Source: Bacteroidota bacterium (GTDB lineage: Bacteria; Bacteroidota; Bacteroidia; Flavobacteriales; Flavobacteriaceae). From it: DNA of 36,538 nt. Shown in pieces: positions 1 to 7,746 of the stretch. The notes under the pieces were generated by a model. That model was not told where the DNA came from, searched no databases, and was given only the letters and a program-made list of their open reading frames with translations. The stretch is from NCBI GenBank assembly GCA_024280635.1, contig JAJRPS010000042.1:1-36538 (forward strand). Direction: 5' to 3'. A program made the translations under genes and the position numbers. Position 1 is the first letter of the stretch, and the number at the start of each line of letters is the position of its first letter.

Positions 1-491
1 ACTATTGCCATACTAAAGTATAATCGCTTTTTAGAAGCATCTACGCCGTATAAATATCCCACAACAGCCAATACAAAAATAAAACCCAAAACAATGGCTA
101 TTTTTGCCCATGTATCAAAATGAAATACATTAATAAAGGATTGTACCATTTTAGAAAAACCAGTAGTTGGAATACTATCTATTTTATCTATCTTTTGGTT
201 GTTTGCAAAGGCTAAATTAATTTGAGCTGCTTTATTGTTAGGGTTTAGTTGTAATGCTTTTTCGTAATAATAAATACTAGGAGCTAAATGATGTAGTTTA
301 TAGTGTGCATTTGCTAAATTAAAATATACTTCTGAAGAATGTTTTTTAGTGGTCAGCAACTGATTATATGTAGCAATAGCTTGCTCATAATTTTCAGTAT
401 TATACAAATTATTTGCCTTTTTAAATAGCGCATCACTTTGCGCAAAACTTAATGTTGTAAATAAAAATAGTATATAAGATAATGCTTTCAT
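1..491 (-). CDS. batE: BatE-like TPR protein, 3' end outside the window
   Basis: Reading the minus strand from the ATG at 491 gives an open frame that runs off the window edge, so only about 163 residues are visible. It starts with a signal peptide (MKALSYILFLFTTLSFAQ), followed by two to three tetratricopeptide repeats (about residues 19-100, with YFNLANAHYKL and YYEKALQLNPNN), a linker, and one membrane helix (about 131-152). This is the order seen in BatE of the Bat (Bacteroides aerotolerance) system, in which an SH3 domain follows the second helix; that part is missing here. The gene begins at the base next to the batD stop codon, so the two are almost certainly co-translated. Bat proteins are thought to form an inner-membrane/periplasmic complex with MoxR and von Willebrand A proteins; none of those genes is in the window. 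Confidence 0.82.
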   Translation of the reverse strand, partial: MKALSYILFLFTTLSFAQSDALFKKANNLYNTENYEQAIATYNQLLTTKKHSSEVYFNLANAHYKLHHLAPSIYYYEKALQLNPNNKAAQINLAFANNQKIDKIDSIPTTGFSKMVQSFINVFHFDTWAKIAIVLGFIFVLAVVGYLYGVDASKKRLYFSMAI

Positions 492-2261
492 TTATAATAC
501 TTTATCAATTGCGTTAATTACGTGTACTGCGCTTTCATAATCTTGTTGCATTGCAATACTAGATACAGGTGTAAAACGTGCTAAATTACAGTTTTCTATC
601 AGTTGTATAAATTGACTACTGGTTGTTGCATCAATTCCTTTTTTATTAAAAATGCTTTTTATTTTATCAGTACTAAATTCCGATGTTTCCATTTGCAACT
701 TCGCCTTTAAATAATTGTGTAAAGCTTTATGTAATGATTCGTAAAACGTCTCTTTATCATTTAAATTTTTCCTTGCTTCGGATAAAAATTTCTTTGCCAA
801 TTTATCTGCTTTACGCAATTTATTTCCGCGTACATCTTGCTTTGCATTTGCTCTAAATTGTTTTAATACAAATACCAATGGAATAATTAATAATGGTAAT
901 AATAACATATACCAAAACATATTACTTCTAAAAAATTGATGCTTAGTCATAGGCACCAAAGTGGTTTTGGTTTGAAAAGATTGAAACTGATTTTTATTGG
1001 TAACTACATTTTGTTGTTGTGTTCCTTGCTTATTATTAGTATTATTTACTGGGTTTTGGTTAGTTTTACCTGTAAGAACATCTACCACATGAGAAACGGA
1101 CTTTAATGTGATGTATTTTGCTGTTTTAGGGTTAAAATAACTAAAAGATAACGGATGTATTGGGTATGTACCCTTATATTGTGGTACAATGGTGTAGATC
1201 TCTTTTATAATACCACGCATACCTGCATAATTAGTACGCACGTTTTCCTTGTGTTCTGGCTCATATACCTCTAATGAGCTGGGTACTACTAATTTTGGTA
1301 ATTGAAAAAGCTTTAAATTCCCCTCTCCACTAACCAATACTGTTGCTTTTAAAGATTCTTCTGATTTTAAAGTGGTTTTATCTACCGTTACATCAAATTC
1401 AAACTGTCCTACTGCACCTGTAAAACCATCTGGTTTGCCTGCTTCTGGTAGGGATTTTACATCAATTATTTTTAATTGTGCCGATACTTTTTGATGTACG
1501 GTTTGCTTTAAAGGTCTGCCAAAAAAATCACGTCTATTGGTTGGTATGCTCACTAAAACGTCTAATGTTAACGGTTTAATTTTTATTTTACCCGTTGTTT
1601 GTGGGTACAATACCGTACGTTTTAAAACCACATAATTAAACGGACTCCCCTGGTATTCTCCTCGTTCTATTTTTAATTGTTTATCACTTACATCTTGACT
1701 CCAAAATCCTGTTAATTTAGGAGCGTTTAACGTATTAAAATCACTTATTCCTATAGATGGGTGTATATATAGTTTTTGTGTTACTGTAATGGCTTCATTT
1801 AAATAAGGTGAGGTATTTGACACCTCCGTAACTAAATGTATATTTTGTGATGCAACATAATTAGGGTCATTAGGGTTTGTTGGTTTGGTAATAGGACTAG
1901 TAACCAACAATTGTAATGGTTTGGTTTGATAAATTTTATCCTCAATTTCAATAGATGCTGGTGCTATGGTAATATTTCCCTTTTTTTTAGGCGATAATAT
2001 ATACGCATATACCTTAGAAAATGATCGTTTACCGTTTATCCAACTATGACTTACCGATTGACTAGGGCCACCCACAACATCAAAACCAGTAAAAGAAGGT
2101 GCTTTAAAATTATCTCCTTCTTGATTCATAGAAAATTCAATACGCAAGCGTTCATTGATTCCTAATTGTCTTTTACTTACACGCGCTTCAAATTTCACCT
2201 GTGCAAATAAACTTTGTACGGCAATTAAGAGGAATAAAAAGATGTGTTTTTTTGATTTCAT
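492..2261 (-). CDS. batD: BatD family protein
   Basis: Oxygen-tolerance protein BatD, 589 residues from the ATG at 2261. An in-frame TTG at 2273 would add four residues (MHSN), but the ATG directly precedes a good signal peptide (MKSKKHIFLFLLIAVQSLFAQ), so I prefer it. The exported part is a series of beta-sandwich domains typical of the family (FEARVSKRQLGINERLRIEF near the start, then PLTLDVLV, PLSFSYFNP). A Gln/Asn-rich linker precedes one membrane helix at about residues 452-472 (FWYMLLLPLLIIPLVFVLKQF) and a charged cytoplasmic tail of about 115 residues. The stop codon abuts the batE ATG. In many relatives batD follows batA-batB-batC; here the upstream neighbour is an unrelated surface operon ending in a terminator, so batD appears to open its own transcription unit. 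Confidence 0.88.
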   Translation of the reverse strand: MKSKKHIFLFLLIAVQSLFAQVKFEARVSKRQLGINERLRIEFSMNQEGDNFKAPSFTGFDVVGGPSQSVSHSWINGKRSFSKVYAYILSPKKKGNITIAPASIEIEDKIYQTKPLQLLVTSPITKPTNPNDPNYVASQNIHLVTEVSNTSPYLNEAITVTQKLYIHPSIGISDFNTLNAPKLTGFWSQDVSDKQLKIERGEYQGSPFNYVVLKRTVLYPQTTGKIKIKPLTLDVLVSIPTNRRDFFGRPLKQTVHQKVSAQLKIIDVKSLPEAGKPDGFTGAVGQFEFDVTVDKTTLKSEESLKATVLVSGEGNLKLFQLPKLVVPSSLEVYEPEHKENVRTNYAGMRGIIKEIYTIVPQYKGTYPIHPLSFSYFNPKTAKYITLKSVSHVVDVLTGKTNQNPVNNTNNKQGTQQQNVVTNKNQFQSFQTKTTLVPMTKHQFFRSNMFWYMLLLPLLIIPLVFVLKQFRANAKQDVRGNKLRKADKLAKKFLSEARKNLNDKETFYESLHKALHNYLKAKLQMETSEFSTDKIKSIFNKKGIDATTSSQFIQLIENCNLARFTPVSSIAMQQDYESAVHVINAIDKVL

Positions 2262-2292
2262 ATTGCTGTGCAATTAACAACTATTCTTTAAA

Positions 2293-2300
2293 CAAAAATA
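2293..2300 (-). promoter_or_regulatory. Candidate -7 element for batD-batE
   Basis: On the minus strand this reads TATTTTTG, an exact match to the Bacteroidota TANNTTTG box, 31 nt before the preferred batD ATG. I see no TTG at the usual 17-23 nt spacing upstream, so the promoter is only half supported by sequence. Confidence 0.4.
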
Positions 2301-2390
2301 TAAATTTGTTTGTTAATCTCATACTATCAAAATGATAAGATTTTCTTAATTTTTTTAATACTACTTTTAAAATTTAAAAGTATTAGCATA

Positions 2391-2425
2391 AAAAAGCGCA
2401 TTACCTGTATGGCAATGCGCTTTTT
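2391..2425 (-). terminator. Rho-independent terminator of the surface operon
   Basis: Perfect 12-bp inverted repeat (AAAAAGCGCATT ... AATGCGCTTTTT) with an 11-nt loop, 30 nt downstream of the OmpA-family stop codon, with a T-run on the transcribed strand. It ends the five-gene operon and isolates batD-batE. Confidence 0.8.
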
Positions 2426-2454
2426 AAAATTAACACTTTATTGTATTCTAAAAT

Positions 2455-4359
2455 TTACTTTTTTACAATTGTAAATTGAGAACGTCTGTTTGCTTGATGT
2501 TCTTCTTCTGTTTTAGCATTAGGGTAAACTAATTCTGTTTCTCCTCTACCGTATGCAGAAATTCTTGAAGCATCTACTCCTCGTGAAATTACATATTGAG
2601 CTGTTGCTTTTGCTCTTCTTTCAGATAATTTCAAGTTATATACATCTGAAGCTCTAACATCTGTAAATGATTCTACTTTAATAATCATTGTAGGGTGTGC
2701 TTTCATGATGGCTACTAACTTATCTAATTCAGCAGCTCCTTGTGCAGTAATGTTGTGTTTATCTAACTCAAAATAAATTGGGTTTAATAAAATTACATCG
2801 GCTACAATTTCTTTAGGTATTGCTGTTAATTCTAAAGTTTTATTAACTGTATTTTCATCTGTTTTAGCAACATCAATACTATTAGCTGTATAGTTTTCTT
2901 TATTACCATCTAACCTAAACGCTTGATTGCATTCATAATTAAAGGTTACATTACCATTATTATCTGTAATTTTAGTGCCTACTTTGTTGTTTTTAACGTC
3001 AAAAATAGCTACAGATGTCATTGCTAAAGGTTTCTTTGTTTCAGCATCTATAACTTGAACCGTTAAAACTACATCACAAATTGGTATGATTTGATCAAAA
3101 GTATAAATATCATCACTTCCTGTTCCTCCTTTTCTGTTAGAAGCAAAGAATCCTTTTTTAGAATCTTCATCTATAGTATAGCTAAAATCATCTCTATTTG
3201 AATTTATTGGTGCTCCTGCGTTACGTACTGCTCCAAATGAATCTCCTTCCATTGTTGCTGCAAATACATCTAACATTCCTAATCCTGGGTGACCGTTAGA
3301 AGAAAAATACATTACATTTTTACTACTAATGTAAGGAAACATTTCTGCTCCTTTGGTATTGATTTCTTTTCCTAAGTTTACAGGATCTCCATACGTTCCG
3401 TCTTCATTAATGGTAACATACCAAATATCTGCTCCACCTACTGTTCCTTCCATATCAGAACTAAAATATAAACGCTTCCCGTCAGCACTTACTGCTGGAC
3501 CGTTTGCATTACTGTTTACATTATTAAAAGGTAATGTTGTTACATTATCCCACTCTCCATCTACTAAGGTTGCGCTATAGATGTTAATGGTACTTTTACC
3601 TGTAGCATCTTTTTTGAATTTTTTACCAAAAAGTCCTGCTTTTCTATTTAAGCTTTCTCCAGAAAAATACATGGTTTTTCCATCTTTACTAAAGCTTACA
3701 GTTCCTTCGTTGTATTTTGTATTTATCTTTTTATTTAATATCGATTCATTTGTTAATGCATTGCTTGGTGCATCATAATCAGAAACATATATATCTAAAT
3801 ATGGTTCTTGGTTCCATCTATATTTTTTACCGCTTTCATTTCTTGCTGAAGCATAATACACTTGTCCTTCATGCATAATTGCTCCAAACTCAGCGTATTT
3901 TGTATTAAAACCTTCTAGTGATTTAACCGTAAATTTAGCTTCTCTATTTAGTAATTCAGATACTGTATTCGGATTTTTCTTATGTGCTATCGCTCTATCG
4001 TCATTTGGTGCTAGTGCGGCAAATTTATCCATCGCAGCATTTGCTTCTGGATAGTTACCATTTGCTTTTAACATTTGAGCATAACGAAAATATTCTTCTG
4101 CATTTTGATCTTTATCTACCACTTTCGCATAATACTCTGCAGCTTTTTCTGTATTAAAAACATTGTAATAAGAATCGGCTAAACGACCATATACATAGAC
4201 ATCTGCTTTTCCTTTCTCTACCACTTTTAAATAGGAAGATATGGCATCTACATATTCTAAGTTATTAAAGTGCTTATCAGCTTTCTTTGTTGCCTTATTT
4301 TGTGCATTTACACTACATAATGCTAGTAGTAATAAACCTGTATATATATATTTTTTCAT
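2455..4359 (-). CDS. OmpA family protein with TPR and PD40-type propeller
   Basis: 634 residues. A signal peptide (1-19, ending SVNAQ) precedes TPR-like helices (about 22-125), WD40-like PD40 beta-propeller blades (about 152-420, with repeats such as GKTMYFSG, GKRLYFSSD, NVMYFSSNG and KGFFASNRKGG), a carboxypeptidase-regulatory-like beta-sandwich (about 428-512) and a C-terminal OmpA peptidoglycan-binding domain (about 520-634). The diaminopimelate-binding pair is present: D567 and R582 in the LSERRA motif, spaced 15 apart as in E. coli OmpA. This architecture resembles PorE/SprE-type and SprF-associated OmpA proteins of Bacteroidota, which tether outer-membrane machinery to peptidoglycan. 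It lies 18 nt after a PorP/SprF gene, and this pair commonly accompanies T9SS-secreted adhesins. The exact partner is inferred from context. Confidence 0.88.
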   Translation of the reverse strand: MKKYIYTGLLLLALCSVNAQNKATKKADKHFNNLEYVDAISSYLKVVEKGKADVYVYGRLADSYYNVFNTEKAAEYYAKVVDKDQNAEEYFRYAQMLKANGNYPEANAAMDKFAALAPNDDRAIAHKKNPNTVSELLNREAKFTVKSLEGFNTKYAEFGAIMHEGQVYYASARNESGKKYRWNQEPYLDIYVSDYDAPSNALTNESILNKKINTKYNEGTVSFSKDGKTMYFSGESLNRKAGLFGKKFKKDATGKSTINIYSATLVDGEWDNVTTLPFNNVNSNANGPAVSADGKRLYFSSDMEGTVGGADIWYVTINEDGTYGDPVNLGKEINTKGAEMFPYISSKNVMYFSSNGHPGLGMLDVFAATMEGDSFGAVRNAGAPINSNRDDFSYTIDEDSKKGFFASNRKGGTGSDDIYTFDQIIPICDVVLTVQVIDAETKKPLAMTSVAIFDVKNNKVGTKITDNNGNVTFNYECNQAFRLDGNKENYTANSIDVAKTDENTVNKTLELTAIPKEIVADVILLNPIYFELDKHNITAQGAAELDKLVAIMKAHPTMIIKVESFTDVRASDVYNLKLSERRAKATAQYVISRGVDASRISAYGRGETELVYPNAKTEEEHQANRRSQFTIVKK

Positions 4360-4377
4360 TGTTTTATACTTTATATA

Positions 4378-5292
4378 TTAGAAGAATCTTGGTGAACGTG
4401 ATACTTTTTTCGGGAAATTTAAATCAAATCGTAAAAAGACTTCATGAGAGGCCGCTGCCGCTTCACTAATGTCACTTAAAATATGATCATACGCATATCC
4501 TATTTGAATGTTTTCTGAAAAAGAAAAACCAACCAATCCACTAACTGAATCTTCATTACGATAAGAAGCTCCTATTTCAAATTTGTCGAAAAACAAGAAA
4601 TTTGCATTGACATCAAAAGATATTGGTGCTTCAAAAGAAGATTTTACTAAAAATGAAGGTTTAAACTTTGTGTTGTTTGTCAACTGAAATACATAACCAG
4701 CAGTTAAAAAATAATGCTGGATATCACTTCCGTATTTTCTCCCATTTTCATCTAAATGTACACTCTTTAACATATTAGGCATCGATAAACCAATATAGTA
4801 TTTATCACTATAAAAGAACGCTCCAATACCTGCATTTGGTGTAGCACTATTTACATCATTTGCAAATAATGGATCACCAGGTAAAGTTGTTGTAGTACCA
4901 CTATTTAAAGCAATATCATGTAAGGTAACCCCAGCTTTAATACCCAACGCTAATTTAGTGTTTTCTCCTACATTAAATCCATAAGAAAAATCGGCATAAA
5001 TATTATTTTCTTTTACCGGACCGTGTTGATCTGATATTACTGACAATCCTAACCCTGTACGTTCTCCTATTGGACTGTGTCCTGAAAGGGTAAAGGTTTT
5101 TGGTGCACCATCAAACCCTGACCATTGGTCACGATATAATGCTACTATTGATAAATTGTCTTTTGACCCTGCATAAGCTGGGTTAATTACCGCTTGGTTA
5201 TACATATATTGTGTATACTGCGGATCTTGCTGAGCGACACTTGTACTACTATAGCCTAATAGTACAACGATTGCGATTACTAATTTTCTCAT
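4378..5292 (-). CDS. PorP/SprF family type IX secretion outer-membrane protein
   Basis: 304 residues with a signal peptide (MRKLVIAIVVLLGYSSTSVAQ). The family's hallmark N-terminus of the mature protein is present (QDPQYTQYMYNQAVINPAYAG), followed by alternating amphipathic beta-strands of an outer-membrane barrel (DQWSGFDGAPKTFTLSGHSP, GLGLSVISDQHGP, KLALGIKAGV, YIGLSMPN, HYFLTAGYVF). In Flavobacterium johnsoniae, SprF is needed to secrete SprB, and SprF-like proteins are linked to cargo carrying type B C-terminal domains. Two such cargo genes lie directly upstream (34-nt gap to the nearer), so this is probably their dedicated export or anchoring partner. Confidence 0.92.
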   Translation of the reverse strand: MRKLVIAIVVLLGYSSTSVAQQDPQYTQYMYNQAVINPAYAGSKDNLSIVALYRDQWSGFDGAPKTFTLSGHSPIGERTGLGLSVISDQHGPVKENNIYADFSYGFNVGENTKLALGIKAGVTLHDIALNSGTTTTLPGDPLFANDVNSATPNAGIGAFFYSDKYYIGLSMPNMLKSVHLDENGRKYGSDIQHYFLTAGYVFQLTNNTKFKPSFLVKSSFEAPISFDVNANFLFFDKFEIGASYRNEDSVSGLVGFSFSENIQIGYAYDHILSDISEAAAASHEVFLRFDLNFPKKVSRSPRFF

Positions 5293-5326
5293 TTGGTTTA
5301 TTTAAAGTTCTAAGTTTAGTTTGTTA

Positions 5327-7678
5327 TTAAATTTCTCTATTTATATATACCCATCCTTTCAATGGTGTTCTTCCGTCTGCAAATTCTAAAACATAATAAT
5401 ATGTTCCTGTTGGTAATAAATCACCGTTATTATTAGTGCCACACCATTCTTTAACATAGTTATTATTGGTAAATACTTGTGTGCCGTAACGATTAAATAC
5501 TTGTATTTTTGCAATATCTTGTTTTGCATCTAAATCATCTAAAATAATGCAATCATTTACACCATCTCTATTTGGAGATATTCCTGAAGGAATAATTACA
5601 CAGTTTGCGTTTTCATAAAAACTTACATTCATAGTTCCTTCACCCGCACAACCTGTTACACTATCTGTAACGGTTATGGTAAAGTCTCCTAAATTATACA
5701 CTCCATTGGTAACGTTAATATATTCAAGTATGTTAGTTATTGGATTTGTAAATTGCGCGGTACCATTAGGGTTGCCATTGCTTCCTGAAAAATCATTAAC
5801 TGCAGAAATGGTATAACTATCATTTGTTGCTCCTGGAATATCTACTCCATTATATGACCACTGATAATTTAATGCATTCATAAATGACACATTCGCATTG
5901 GTTACATTTGCTTCTAATAATAAATCTTCATTTGCACATTTAATTACATCGTTAATTAACTCCAGATTTGGATTTGGATAAAACTCAATGTGTACTGTAT
6001 CTGTGACTGAACATGTAGTTCCGTCAAATGATACTGTTACCGAGTAATCTCCTGTAGTATCAATAGTTAATGTTTCTTCGCCTGCTGCATTTTGGGTACC
6101 TGTTATAGGGTTACCATCTTGCGTCCAAGTTATTGATGTTCCTACTGGTGGAACTCCTGCATTTAAAGTAGTAGTATCTCCTTGACATAAAGCTGCTGGA
6201 TCCCCTAAAAAAACATCACTTCCTAAGTCTATACTTCCTAAACCGAAACTTCCTCCCTCTAAAAATATTGTAGTATCATAAGCACTATCTGTATTATCCG
6301 CTACTACTAATTTAATATGATAGGTTTGCCCTGGTATTACGGTTGTTGTTGCTGTTAAAGGCACTGTACGTCCTTGGTATGCCGTTGGATCTCCTGGTGA
6401 TGAATAGGAATCAAAGTAAATTTCATTTGCTGCAGCACAGTTTCCTGGAACATCTGGGTGAATATTGGTAACACTAACTATATTACTTCCAGTATTAGTG
6501 GTTGGTAAGATTGCTAAATTGGTTTGGGTACCTCCTGCGTCTGTTAAAATAAATGCAAAAGCATCTTCATAAGTACATTGAAAACTCCCTCCAGGACCAT
6601 CGTATTCTGACGATGCCATTAAAAAGTTAAATGAAACATTATCGGTTACCGGCACAAAGTCAAACTCAATATAGGTAGCGTCATTTGTTCCTGTTATACC
6701 TAAAATTGTTTCTAAATCGGTATCTCCTGTTGAAAAAGCAGAAAAGCTTGGGCTTCCAAAATCTACATAAGGTCCATCAGCAGCTGTTGCTTTACCAGAA
6801 GATAATATTACTCCATCTGAAAATGGAAAACCAGATCCTACATAGTTGAAATAACCAATACCCGTATCCGCTCCTGTTGAATGACTTGAAAATTGTATGT
6901 TTGATACCGTTGCACAGTCACTATTTTCAATTAATATTTCTGAAATCAGTTGTGCTTCTGTATACGTTGTAATATCACTTGCAACTGCAGAGAATGTTGT
7001 AAAACCTTGTTCTGTACATCCTGTTGCATCACCTATTGCATTATACGGTTGGATAGTTATATAATATTGTGTAGCTTGTGGTAAAGCACCTAATGCGTAG
7101 GTGGTTACATTACCAACATCTGTAGTTGCTAACACATCCGTACCTCCTGGAGTTGTACCTACGGTTAAATTATAACCTGTAACCCCTCCCGACGCTCCTG
7201 ACCAGGTAATATTACCGTCTAAAGGTGCATTAGTAACTCCGTTTGCTGGACTTATTAATACAGCATCACAAGTTGGTGCGGCAGTTGGTGTAAAGGTAAC
7301 CTCAACATCAATGGTTATGGTTACATTGTCTCCTGCTGCCCAGTTGTCATTATCTTGAGAGGTAATGTTTAAGGTTGTAAAACCTGTAATATCAATGTTA
7401 TTGAATGCTGCATTACATTGGTTGCTTAAAATTGAAGCTCCATCAACACTTAGATTAAAACCATACCAATTTGGACAATTATTATCTGAAATATTAGCAT
7501 TCACTAGCTTAATTGCTGTTGGTGCATTTCCTGCATTACAGGTCAAATCAGTTGCATTAATGGTTAATACGGTGGGATCATTGTCTTTCCCCGAAACGGT
7601 AAATGTTTGTGTACAAGTTGCTTGTGCATTCACATACAAACTGGACAACACTAACATTAAAAAAATTATTTTTTTCAT
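5327..7678 (-). CDS. T9SS type B secreted protein with choice-of-anchor L domain
   Basis: 783 residues. Domains by eye: signal peptide 1-19; an N-terminal beta-sandwich of unclear type 20-132; a fibronectin-III-like module 137-229 (YNLTVGTTPGG, TQYYITIQPYN); a choice-of-anchor-L domain about 235-478 (LISEILIENSDCATVSNIQF, YFNYVGSGFPFSDGVILSSG, FNFLMASSEYD, EDAFAFILTD); two Ig-like modules about 485-567 and 568-686; and a type B gliding-motility C-terminal domain 696-783 (IPSGISPNRDGVNDCIILDD, VFNRYGTQVF, LPTGTYYYVLEF, GWVYINREI). The C-terminal domain targets it to the T9SS and the cell surface or medium. A ligand or role cannot be read from sequence; the modules suit adhesion. It lies 34 nt before the PorP/SprF gene and follows a strong intercistronic hairpin. 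Confidence 0.88.
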   Translation of the reverse strand: MKKIIFLMLVLSSLYVNAQATCTQTFTVSGKDNDPTVLTINATDLTCNAGNAPTAIKLVNANISDNNCPNWYGFNLSVDGASILSNQCNAAFNNIDITGFTTLNITSQDNDNWAAGDNVTITIDVEVTFTPTAAPTCDAVLISPANGVTNAPLDGNITWSGASGGVTGYNLTVGTTPGGTDVLATTDVGNVTTYALGALPQATQYYITIQPYNAIGDATGCTEQGFTTFSAVASDITTYTEAQLISEILIENSDCATVSNIQFSSHSTGADTGIGYFNYVGSGFPFSDGVILSSGKATAADGPYVDFGSPSFSAFSTGDTDLETILGITGTNDATYIEFDFVPVTDNVSFNFLMASSEYDGPGGSFQCTYEDAFAFILTDAGGTQTNLAILPTTNTGSNIVSVTNIHPDVPGNCAAANEIYFDSYSSPGDPTAYQGRTVPLTATTTVIPGQTYHIKLVVADNTDSAYDTTIFLEGGSFGLGSIDLGSDVFLGDPAALCQGDTTTLNAGVPPVGTSITWTQDGNPITGTQNAAGEETLTIDTTGDYSVTVSFDGTTCSVTDTVHIEFYPNPNLELINDVIKCANEDLLLEANVTNANVSFMNALNYQWSYNGVDIPGATNDSYTISAVNDFSGSNGNPNGTAQFTNPITNILEYINVTNGVYNLGDFTITVTDSVTGCAGEGTMNVSFYENANCVIIPSGISPNRDGVNDCIILDDLDAKQDIAKIQVFNRYGTQVFTNNNYVKEWCGTNNNGDLLPTGTYYYVLEFADGRTPLKGWVYINREI

Positions 7679-7699
7679 ATTTTGGTATTTTTTGTTAAT

Positions 7700-7742
7700 A
7701 AACTAAACCGCTAAAAACACGCTGTTTTTAGCGGTTTAGTTT
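7700..7742 (-). terminator. Perfect 20-bp hairpin between two secreted-protein genes
   Basis: Two perfectly complementary 20-nt arms (7700-7719 and 7723-7742) around a CGC loop, placed 4 nt after the upstream gene's stop codon and 21 nt before the next ATG. On the transcribed strand it is followed by a short, interrupted T-run (TTTATTAAC). No TANNTTTG promoter fits between it and the next start. It may be a partial terminator or an mRNA-processing/stability element. Confidence 0.7.
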
Positions 7743-7746
7743 GTTT

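Noticed and set aside
2262-2273. A TTG start for batD four codons upstream
   Set aside because: The ATG at 2261 directly precedes the signal peptide and is a stronger start.
3353-3778. Plus-strand ORFs inside the OmpA-family gene (75 and 65 codons)
   Set aside because: Antisense shadows; the minus-strand frame has full domain support and these show no domain or starting signals.
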